A DNA stretch of 64,000 nt from Coccinella septempunctata (Eukaryota > Arthropoda > Insecta > Coleoptera > Coccinellidae). Positions 28,001-40,000 of this stretch are shown one piece after another; position 1 is the stretch's first letter, and each line of letters starts with the position of its first letter. The DNA lies in the NCBI RefSeq assembly GCF_907165205.1, contig NC_058197.1:12783266-12847265 (forward strand), given 5' to 3'. A program made the position numbers and the translations under genes. A model generated the notes under the pieces. That model had not been told where the DNA came from, searched no databases, and saw only the letters and a program-made list of their open reading frames with translations.

Positions 28001-31000
28001 AGCTCCAGTTTCAGATGGTGTATAGCTGCAAAAACCCTTACATTAGACCCTTAACAATCTGAAATCTTCAAATACTCAATAATCCACAATAATAAAGAGA
28101 CGATTGTTCAGTTTACATCCACCAACTTCATGGGTACGTAAACAGGACAGGTCCAGACCTCAACGTCAACGTCGTACGACATCATCCAGCAGCGGATCGG
28201 CCGATAAGTCAGGTCGCCTCAATTAAATTATAAATTATTGCCGCACGCTATCATTAAAAATTACCGGGGATAAATAATTGAATTATTTCCGAAACTGGCA
28301 GAAGGTGTTGATTAATTTGTCCGGAGCATCGGGGACCCCGGCCAAGGGGGAAAAACCTGTTCCATCTCGATTTTCGACGAATTTAAGCCGTATTCCGCGA
28401 CAACAAGAGTAATGAGAAGGCTGCTGCATCAGGCGCCTGGTCGATGTTCTGTCTTAACAGCCGTTGGAATTTCATTGTTGCGCGGTATGTGGACGATGCG
28501 CCGATAGGTACAGACCACGTTGCTAACGAGATTCCCAGCAACTATATTGAGAGGTAATATATGGAACTCACTGTGTAGCGAATTGTTCGAGGCTGACAGC
28601 GGATCACTTCGAAGACCAAACAGTCCAACGACAATCCACAACTAAAATTCTCAGTCCCCTGTCGAATATTGGTCAAAATAATAGAATGATCACGCCTAAA
28701 GGCAATGAATACAATAATAAGGATAAATTCAGATGCATACCACCCGCCGATATGAATATCAACAAGTGTTACGATCTGAATTGAGCTAGCCAATTTGCCA
28801 TCGTCAAAGCCCCAAATGGAGTACGCTCCATCGAAAAAGAGTAGATGCTGACCATTGTTGCGGTCTCATCTGACCTCATCAGAGCAACATAGCATTTTTC
28901 TCCGATGGAGAACGTTTGGAATTGATGGAACCTTATTCAATATTGGCACGCGCTACTGAGTACTATACATTTACCCAGAGGGCCACCCAATATGGAAGAT
29001 AGATATCTGGAGGGAATTGAATCAGACACCGTTCCATATTGGGTGGCGCTCTGGGTAAATGTATAGTACTCAGTAGCGCTTGCCAATGTTCATCTGTTGT
29101 TGGTTCTCAACAATTTTCACCAACAACTTCGAACACAAACCTTCCCAAGCCTTCGAAGTGTCTTCACTCGAAAACCTAAGCTATTAAATCAATCCACTCA
29201 AGTACCACTGAAGAAATCCTCCAAGATCAGCGTACTCAAACTCCCTTCTTTTTTTTCCAGGCAAACTCTTCGAGAACTTCAACTTCCACCTGCCCTCTAC
29301 CGAGAGCACACCCCCCAACCAACCCCCCACTCCCCCCAGCACCCCCCTATCCCCCAAAACGACAGACGCGACCAATAAGTATACCTCAAATTTTCCAAAT
29401 ATCCCCAACCTCACCATAACGAGCTCTAGTCAAAACTCTTCCTCCAAATGTCCCATGCAGACGGCGAAGAGGTTCAAGGCGCTGAACGGAGAGAGCAAGG
29501 CTGTTCCAAATTCGGAAGAGGCCAGTTCTGGCATGGCTGGCGAGGAGAGGGGAGACAAGGCAGCGCACATCAACTCCAGGGTAAGTTTGGAAGCTGATCA
29601 AATCTTGTATTCTAGCCAGGTATAGCATTCTGTTATCCACACTCATTTAATGTTCTCAAGGTACACATAAAGATGAAAATGTCAATATAGAGGAAATAAA
29701 TTTGTATACAGGGTGATACTCTACCCATGAGGGGTTGAAATCTTCGTCTGAGAACTTTCAGAAAAAAAGAGACAGTTAGCTACAAAATTCAGAATGAAAG
29801 GAGCTGTGCTGTAATGCTGAGACTGTTCCAATATATCTGTCTATCGAAAAAACTACCCTTATTTTTGACTGAAAACCCCGCTCACGAAGTAAAGACATTG
29901 ATGAATCTACAGGGCTACAGGCTACAGGGTGCCTGTATAAAGCACTCCCATTTTTACACTGGAGTACAACGGTTCCTTCAACTGAAATAGGATCACAAAA
30001 TACGGGGAGTCTTTGATTCGTACAAACATTTTAGCAGTAGATTCTTGAGATCAAAAGAAACACTTTGGTCTTATACCATTTTTTCCGATTCGGCCCTGAT
30101 AAAAAGATTTAGCCATTTTGAGTTTTCGTAATGAGCTGTGCCACCCCTGGAAAAATGAAATTACCTTCAGAATTACCAGCTAAATCTGTGGTACTACACA
30201 TCTGTGGATCTTCTCAACAGAGTTGTATTCAGCCAAAGTACCAAATTTTTCAAATTTCACAGATAATTTTTTTTTTGAACATCAAATTACTCGAAAACGG
30301 AGCATTAACGAGAAAATATGAAAAATACTTTCATTTTACTAAACGTCCAAATATTTATTAGATAGCATCCAACTTACTTTCAAGAGTTGGGTTCTTTCAA
30401 TTTTTTGTATTTTTATGGCAGATTATAGTCATAATGAGAAAACTGAAAGACGTGGGTAATATCTTGTGTTCGAAAAAGATTCATCAAATAAATAAAAAAC
30501 TTCACATCGAAATTCATTTCATTCGATAAAAAAGTTTGAGAGACAGAACTAAAAATAAAATTTTTTAATGGTTCTTCAACAGCCTGTATCTTTTAAACCG
30601 AGCCTATTCAGAAAAAATGGTAAAGGTAACAAGTGTTTCTTTTGACCTCAAGAATCAACTATTAAAATATTTGTACCAGCCAAACACTCACCCCCTGTAT
30701 AGATTCACCCTGTATACAAAAAACTACAATAACAAACGAACGATTAAACAACTGTTAATCGTGGAGTTTCCAAAAGAGAATTTCTCAATTAATACAGGGT
30801 ATCGATATAAAAATCAGAAAATCGATATCAAACAATAAAAAATTAAAACACAGCGAACAGCACATAGCTTGCCTCCGAAAAATGATTAATTCATGTCGAA
30901 ACTGGTATCGCAGCTCCAATTAAATTACTACCGAGTGGCGGAAACCTCGCAACAAAGAAATTGAACAATTTGTAACTGGATCCAAGATAACAATTAACTT

Positions 31001-34000
31001 ACATTGTTAACAACGGCAGAAGGAAAAAAGTTGTGAGAATCGGTACACGGGTAACTAGACGCCAATTGTAACGTCCAATTAAACGCAATTTTTCCCAAAA
31101 TCGAGAAAAGATTTAATTCGAGATTACGAAAATAATGCAGCCGGCTGCTACGAGAAAGAATGAATGATTATAAGAACAAATTATTACAGTAATTTTCTTT
31201 CGACTTTGATAATTTATAGAACCAACAATTCGTTTTCACACCAACGTCTCTATGGGCTTTTTAATTGTTCCATTTGTAAGGTGCCATTGTTCTCCTGTTT
31301 TACAGTTACTTCTATCTTAGAAGTCGAAAAGCGAGTGTTGACTTCGGGAGTATCAATTAAATTCTCGTTATTATATGCAAATACACTGCTCGAAAATGAA
31401 GTTGGCACAACTGACACGAAATCTAACGGAACATAGAAAATCCACCCATCCAAAACGCAAATTGACATTTCTTCTTTTTCAGGGCATGTTCTCTTATGCT
31501 TCATCTTTTCCGTATGGACAACTCAAGACTGAGAACTCTAGTTCACCGCCATTGGAACAGAGTCCACTAAACGGTAAGTCTTGTTTTCGATATAAATTCA
31601 TCCACATCATATACCAAAAAAATGACTTGGATATCTTTAGAGCTCCTTCCAATGTCTAAGGACGACAACAATCTCTCGAATGGTTGATTTCTGATTGACG
31701 TTTACCATTATTTCTATGAAAATGTTGCCAACTGTATAAAAAAATCAGTTTTCTAATCTGATCGAAGGTATTTTGCGTCATTTATGAATGGACGACGTTC
31801 AGTGTCAAATCCCTCTTCCCTCGAAATCACAGAGAATCCGTTCATAGAAGATTATTACTCTCATGTTAACTCTTCAACGTTCGAAGTGCCAGTTAATTTT
31901 AATTGGTCGAGAACGGTTCCCATAGCAATACGCTAAATATATTTATGAAATGATTGAAATTTCCTCATTTGTTCGAGTGAATTGTAAAGAATATAATAAA
32001 CAGAACAAGCTCGGCCGGGAAATACGAGTCTAAATTGGTCGGTTTCGAACTGTCCGACCAGCATTTTTATACATTCAAATCTGTCATCTTCAATTTAAGG
32101 CAATTTGTTCTGTGCCAGCAGCGTCTGTCGACGGCGACCTGATTCGTATTGTGTTCGGAAACTCGTTTTTTTTTTCTTTTTCATTTTACGTTAACGAACG
32201 CAGCCTTCGACGTTGACGTTATCCTTTTAACGCTCCTCGATGGCTCCGATCGGTATCTGTCACTGCGTCTGTGGTTAACATTGTTGCCAATCGTTTAAAA
32301 CTTGAAATTATGTCTGTGATCTAGGTTATCGGGTGTCATCCGTCTGTGGTCCGCGTCATTGTCAATAATTCGAAATTCAATTCGCTTCGGGTAAAAAACC
32401 ACTGATTTATCTCCGATGTTTCCTTCAACGTGATAATACGGGGGTAGATCGTTTTTCGTTCCCCATAAAATAATAATTATCCTCACACGGAGCGGACCTC
32501 GTAAACTTACAATGTATTTGTACTGGCAATGTACATTTTAACGTTTATTGGGTATTCATTCTTATTTATTTAGTGGCGTATCTCAACATAAATTACAATT
32601 ACCAACTGATACGGCGAACTGTAAGACGATTTTGCATCATTTTATAGACTTATAAAACGGGCATTTTCTCAGGCGAAGAATCGATCGATACTCGGAGATC
32701 GTTCAACTCGAAATTTGCTGGAATTTTATGTCGCATTCAGACCGAATTGGTCCGACGAAACGCAGCACGATTCGCGAACAATACGTCATTAACAAAATTC
32801 TATGTTCTGATTTTGTGACAGGTGACAGTCCGAAATCACAGAATACTATATGGGGAATTTTGCTAGATTCCCAGATTGTATTCGTCACGATAGTCTCGTA
32901 AATCGTCCCACTTCGGATCGCGCCATCAATGACGCACGTACGTCAATGGAAAAAACAAACAAAACGCCTGTTCGGTCCCTCGAAACGACGGAATAACTTT
33001 ATGAAATTTTATGAATAATAAAAAGGCCTAAACGAACTAAATTGACGTTCAATTGTCGTGAGACCAGAGAACTGTGGTGATTTTCATTGACTCAATTGTA
33101 CTGATTACTCTCTATTTACAGATGGTTGTGGCCATGCTTTATGGCTGGTGCACTTGTCTGATTTAGTGTTTCCTTTCGCGAATGAGCGGGCTCGTCGCTA
33201 GGAGGCAGAGCCCAGGAAAACTATCGCGGGGGTTTCCACAGGAAATGGGCCCGCGTTCGATTTGACGTTTCGAACGTCACATTTCTGTGACTCGCGTCCG
33301 CGTCTCCGCGGTTGCCGTTTCTTCGACGAAATCCTCAAATTTAGAGTCCTATCTGAACCCTGAACATAAATGAACATTGTTCACGTCAAGGGCTGTCGCC
33401 AAAATCACTGCAATTTATTTGGGTGTTGCCAGATTTTCGTAGTTGGAAAATAGTTCAGTGAGTTTCCGACGAGATCCACATGATCTATCGATTAATACTC
33501 CACTCACATATCGATACATGAAGAAATTATTGAATTCAACTCAAATTTAGATAATATTTTTTATTTCGTGGATGCTCCCACAGAATTGTCAATCCTACCA
33601 CGGAAAATTCTTGTCTACAGTGGGGAATTCTCCTCAATTTGGGTTATCACTGCATATGCAAGTTTAAACTGAATAAGTATGAGTTTCATTCATGATTTTT
33701 CAAATGCACCGCGGAAACTATTCAAAATCATTCCTCAAATATGGGGTTTCAAAATTTAAATCGCTTGGTTTCAAGTTTACGATTTGGCAACAGCTCCTAC
33801 TAGAAAATAAAAGTAACAATGTCTGCTTAGCTTGTTTATAAAATAACAGCTCTTGATTTAAAGGCGCGTTCTTACTGGTGAGCCTCAACTGCAACCGGCC
33901 ATAAAAATCCCATAAAATTTTACGACCTTCCTCGTTCGTCGCAAACTTCATAGACAGCCATCTTTGTCTATCTTATCAAGATAATGTATTTGTTGTCCTT

Positions 34001-37000
34001 TATTATCAAGGCATATTTCAGTCGATGTTGCCAACTTGTTCAATTGAAATGAAACGCTTTAAATTTTAAATACCCATTTTTATTTTTCATTTTTAAGTGT
34101 TTTAAATAATTTTTTTGGAAAATGGTTGAAATGGTTATTTCAAAATGTGACTTTTCAAAGATATTTCATAAAAATACATCATTTTCGTCAGAAGGAGTAT
34201 TCCCTATTTGGCAACGTCGTCAGTTAACATAAAAAGCACGAGCCAATGGTGTGAAATGCCTCTTTTCAAGTTATCACCATAGTAACGTAGTGCCAGGTTG
34301 CCAAACGAAGTGCAAGATCGTCGGAAAGGAAATATGTATTCATATTCTTTGATTTTCTTCCTTTTATCAGAGAATTTGGCAACATTATCATAAGCTGGAG
34401 GGAAATTTCAGAAGGGTTCATAAACTCATGGGGTGTGGATGGTGAACCAGAAATTTCCTCAGAGCGTTACCAATCGAAGTGTCTTGACAAGAAGGTCCGA
34501 TTTTATGATTGTCCCACTCATTGAAAGATTAAACTTCATTGTTGGTATTGTTGGAAGTTTTATCTTCTTGAGATGATACATTCATATTTCTGTCAGATTC
34601 TAGAGAGGTATTCCTTGATTTTTGACAGATCCAGCAACAGAAGAGTATGAAATGAGTATCGACTGACATCGATTTGACATTTCGACTCCGCGTTTCTATG
34701 ACGCCACATTTGCGCAGTTGCCGCTTATTCGACGAAATCCCCGAATTCCCGAGACTCCTAGCATCGTATTTTTCTATGTTTTTTTCGCAATTACAGCCGT
34801 AATAGCTGTCGCAGTGGGACATTTCCCGACCGATTTATTTCGGGTAAACGGGCGGACGAGCAGAAGACGTTCATTTTTATTCGCGTAACCATAAACTGCG
34901 CTCACTTTGTGCGATGTCCGCTTTCACGTTTTCCGGCAACTCGAACGTACACGTAATTAAGGCGGCACGTGACCAAAGTTAATCAAGAACGAAATAATGA
35001 CTTGGCAGCGATATTCCCGAGACAATTGTCCGTTGTTTCTGACGCAAAAAGACACGGGAAAAGAGGCAGAAACCGGCGAAATATCTCCTCGGACGTAACG
35101 CAATACGTTGGACGGTTAATAAATTTCGTATATTAATACGGATTCAGGCATCGTGCGACAGAAGAGCCGACCGTCATTTGTTCGGGCATTATTTCTGTCG
35201 CGGACATTACGGCAGATATACGGCGAAACAAATGAATCACGTCCGCGTCGCGGACTTACACAATATCGCCGGTGAAAGAGGAGTTTCGGAAAACCGAAAA
35301 TAGACGCGTTCCCCCCGTATAGTTTTCTCCGCGGAGACAATGACGGCGAAAAACAGCGATCTGTCCGGGTATAGGAAATGACATTGTTCGGAGGACAGGA
35401 TCGTACCGGCGGGAAACGTCTCTCGCACTCTTAGCACGAGCATGAATTTCAAAATTGTACAATCAGCTACTCTTCGAAGTCGAGGTGGCTACGTATCTGT
35501 GGAAATGCATGCAGCTCACCCTCAACGATTGAAAATGTTCGGAAAAATCGACGAAATTAAGGATAAAACCTTCAAAATATGAATTTGAAAATTTCGACGT
35601 TAGACTGAAATTTTCGAAACATTTGTCGCTTGCATGGAAGGAGAAAAAGTCCTTAGGCAGCGAGTTCCAATAAAGGCCGGTCCATACTACTCGCGCTCGT
35701 GCTCGCCCTGGACTCGTCTTGTAGACTGGTGTGACTCGTCCGACTCGCGGTCGTGTTATTCGTTCTATAATTGTCCACATTATCTCAGGTACTTATCAAG
35801 CTTTGACTCGCGAAGATCCGCTTCATTTGCATGCTTGTCGGCGTCCACATGACTCGAGTAGCTCGACGAGCATAACAATCCTTCCCTTTGATGTACCGAC
35901 AACGAGCAGAACCACTTGAGTCACAGGCTCACAAGGCTTGCGCGCTTGACTCTCGACTCGTGCTATCGCCAACGTTACTCGCAAGCGAGCACCAGTAGTG
36001 TGGACCGCCCTTAATATATAGCAAAGTGATTGCAGAAGGTCAGCTTTAACAGCGTCACAGTCGAAGGGTGTCTTAATTCGACAAGGACTTAATTTGATTT
36101 AGGAAATAGGCCCGGAACATTTAATCCGCTGGCTTACTCGTCCTACTCCTAATACTCGTGACGAAAGATGACAGATGTAGTCAAAAAAAAGTTGGGATTT
36201 AGGTTAACTGATGAGAAGTTTTCGAGAAGAAAATTCTGACGTTGTTAATTCGATGAAAAATGCGAAGATTGCAGGATATCTAAAATTGTTTCAATGGGGA
36301 ATTCTCCTCAATTTGGGTTATCACAGCATATGCAAGTTTAAATTGAATAACTATGAGTTTCAGTCATGAATTTTTTAAATGCACCGCGCAAACTATTCAA
36401 AATCATTCTTCAAATATGAGGTTTTATAACTTAAATCGCTTCGTTTCTAGTTTACGATTTGGCAACAGCGTCTGCTAGAAAATGAGAAGAACAATGGCTT
36501 GTTTATAAAGTAACAGCTGTTACTGCCATCATAAGTCGCGTACTCACTGGCGAGCCTGAACAGCAACCGACCATAAAAATCCCATAAAATTCAACGACCT
36601 TACTCGTTCGTCGCAGACTTTATAGACAGCCATCTTTGTCTATCTCATCAAGATAGTGTATTTGTTGCCTTTATTATCAACGCATATTTCAGTCGATGTT
36701 GCCAACTTGTGCAATAGAAACGAAACGCTTTAAATTGTAAATGCCCATTTTTTTTTTCATTTTTAAGTGTGATATTTCATAAAATATACATAACTGTCGT
36801 CAGAAGGAGTATTCCCTATTGATATAGACAATCGTCAGTGAATCCAATCGGCGTAAACGTCCGAACAGCCCCTGATACACGCCTGTGCCGTCCGCGAGAG
36901 ATTAAACGCGCACACGAACCCGAAATACGTATCGCGAAGTGTTAATACAACTAATTAGAATTACCGGGGTATTTATTAAAGCGGTTCTATTTTCAATACG

Positions 37001-40000
37001 TCGAAAATGCAAGTTGGAAATTTTTGTCCGACTCGAAATCCTAGACGGCGAATGCCAAAAATTTGGCATTTGAAATTTAAAAATCGGAACTTTGCTTTGG
37101 CTTGCTTCAGACATTTTCTCGTCTTTAATTAGATTAGGAGAAGATTCATTGCGCCGGTTGGCATTTCTAATTAAATTCAGGAAAAGGTTAGTATCCATCC
37201 GAGTACAGGAGACCACTGTACGGAATGTCTCTTTGACCGTTTTGCGCTCGGTTCCCTATAGCGAGGACAATGTTCCCTTTGAAAATTCCACGTTTCCCGT
37301 AATATAAACTAGTCGACAGGTAGATCCACCTTTTCGATAGATAGACGATTCGCCCACGAAAAAAATTGAATCGAAATAACTTTCTGGTTACTACATTTCT
37401 CCTAAATCTATCTTTTTTTATAGAAATCTGTCCCTTTGCAACTCATATCGACTAGTGAACCAGAAGATAGGCCTTCGTGATGAAAATAAAATAAACTCAT
37501 AATTACCGAGTCCAAAAAAAGTTCCCCCGGCTCTATGAGTCGAACTCTGTGTTCGGTGACAACTGACGTTAACCTATATCTCGCGGTCTGTCATCGATTG
37601 TCAGTCCCCCGACCGTGTTGGTTTTGAATTCTTTTGTCTCTTGACACAGATCTCGCCACTCTTGTTCTCTTCTCGAGAATCGATGGAGACAGAGAGAGGG
37701 AGAGGGGGGTGCAGAGCTCGAACCACTGAATAATAAAATCTCCTCTCATTTACCGTGAAAAATCGCCATTCCGAGAATGTTCGTTATAGGTCCGCGCGAG
37801 TCCCTCTTTTTTTATGGCAATAAAAATCCGCCCGAGGCATTCATATGTGCAAATTCCATATTTCCATGCCGTCTGCGATTTTTACGCATGTCGATCGGCC
37901 TTTTTCGCCGACAGTTAATTCGACTTTAGCCGGAGCACAATGGCGGGCGAGCAGTTCGGATTGTTCCTTTTGCGTTTTGACAGCGAGAAGCCCATAAAAA
38001 TACGAACCGTTCGCGGAAAGACGGAACGTGATAGTCTGGAAGCCTTGAAGTCCATTCCAGAAACATAGAATTATCGTAACGTTCGGACTGCCCGTCCGAA
38101 CCATCGAGCGAAAAGTGTCTGAAAACGTTTTATGTTCGGCTGAGAGACGGAGGCAATATTCAATGTGGAAAATGACAAGAGAAATGACAAATACATGATG
38201 ATATTCAACTCTATGCTTCTGACAATTGACAAAAGAGGTGCATAGAAAAGTCAAATGTCAAAAGAGGGGCATAGAACTTGGAATTATATTTTTCCAATCA
38301 TCGATAAAGAACAATTTCAAATTGTACTGTCCAAGCTTTTGGAAATTTGCATGGCCATCATCATCCTGGATTTGATTCACAACCCGATATAAATCCCCAA
38401 AGAATACTTTGACAGTCGATAGTTATAGTATGGTAAAATTCCACTTCGAACATAGGAGAGCTGCTTTCACAACTGCGCCATCTACAGCTCGTCCTCCAAC
38501 TCCAGAGCTCCAATGAAAAAGGCTTCAAGAAGGCTAATGCCCGTTTTCACCAACGATCCCTAAACAAGCCCCTATCTAAGTATTCCTTAGCCTTAGGGAG
38601 TACCTAACTCTTCCCTTAATATAAATTTCCAGAAATTCACGACTAAAATTTATCAATTTCTCAAAAAAAAAATTTTTTGCGTATCGTAGACATGTCAAAA
38701 TCTGCTGTCACTTTATTAGGGATTCGATAGGGCGTCGACTTTCGGGCATTTATAATTTAGGGTGTCCCCTAGTATTTAAGAGTTCCCTAAACGTTGGTAA
38801 AAACGAAACGAGTCACGTAAATGGGCTTAGGTATTCCTTAAAATTTAGAGATCGTTGGTGAAAACAGGCATAAGTCTTCATTCCTCTTATAATTTTCTCT
38901 ATAAGACATTCCAGAATCTACAATCTTCAATTTCTGAGAAGCCCATTACCAACTTATGCTTCTACTCAGATCCAAATACTTCTTGGATCTTGCAGTTTCA
39001 AAATCCCAAAGGAACTTTTCAGAATAAACCATTACTGGAAGATTACTCTAGAGTGTTTCTCTTTTTGTTTCTTCCCTCCCCAGGAACTCTTTCTTATAAG
39101 TGCATTTTCGTATGCCAGAGTAAGGTTTTGGTAAATAAATGTCGTTGGTGGTCCTTATTCGTTTCCTTTGATTCCAGAATGACCAGAAACCCAGAATTGA
39201 CAGTCATAATGATATACATTTCTATGCACCTGTCAAAGTAGAGCATAGAAGTTTCATTTGTCATGTCAACTGTCAACAACTGTCACAGAGCTCGGTTTTG
39301 ATCATTCTAATCATTAATCGAATGAACGAAGTGTTAAAAAAAGTTCTGCACGACCTGAAAACGTTTCAGAATATAATCGAGCAAGATTCGTTGATGCTAA
39401 ATACAAAAATAGCGTCGGAATTCAATCAGACATATCCCGCGCGCGCGACGAGGAACACAGAATCGAATACACACAATCCACAATGGGATAAACGACGAAT
39501 AAAAGAGCCCCATATATATTGCGGGAAATATGTTAGAAATTCAAAGCCGCGCGCTCACAGATCGAAGGGCCCCCGCTCTGATTGTCCGGAATAAAAAAAA
39601 AACGCCAGCAGATCGACGGATAAAGGCAGACGTCGACGGTAGAAGAAGGAGAAAAATAAAACGAGGGCTCCGGTTCGATAACGAATAAATAAAAAGTTAA
39701 ATGAAATATGATTTCGCATAAATGAAATCCGGACCGCCGTCGACGGGGAGCGGCAAACCGAACTCTAATCTTCGATTCGCGCTCTTTTTATGGACGAAAA
39801 GCGATCATCTCGCGTTATCTGAGATGGACAATCGGTTTATATCCTTCTTTATTTCGTTCGGATACGTTTGCATTTTCCCCGAATGCGATTTGAAATAGTG
39901 AAACAGCAATGACAGCTGTGGAAAAAGCGGCGTTGACTGAGATCGTCAGAGGAAGAAAAAGAAACCTCGATTCGATGGTCCAACCCGGCGCCGCTCCCTA

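Noticed and set aside
35116..35462. Overlapping arginine-rich minus-strand frames
   Set aside because: Several frames are open at once in a CpG-richer patch, which is typical of chance openness.
37841..38254. 137-codon minus-strand frame in cas intron 3
   Set aside because: No recognizable motif or family pattern; intronic location and AT-rich ends.
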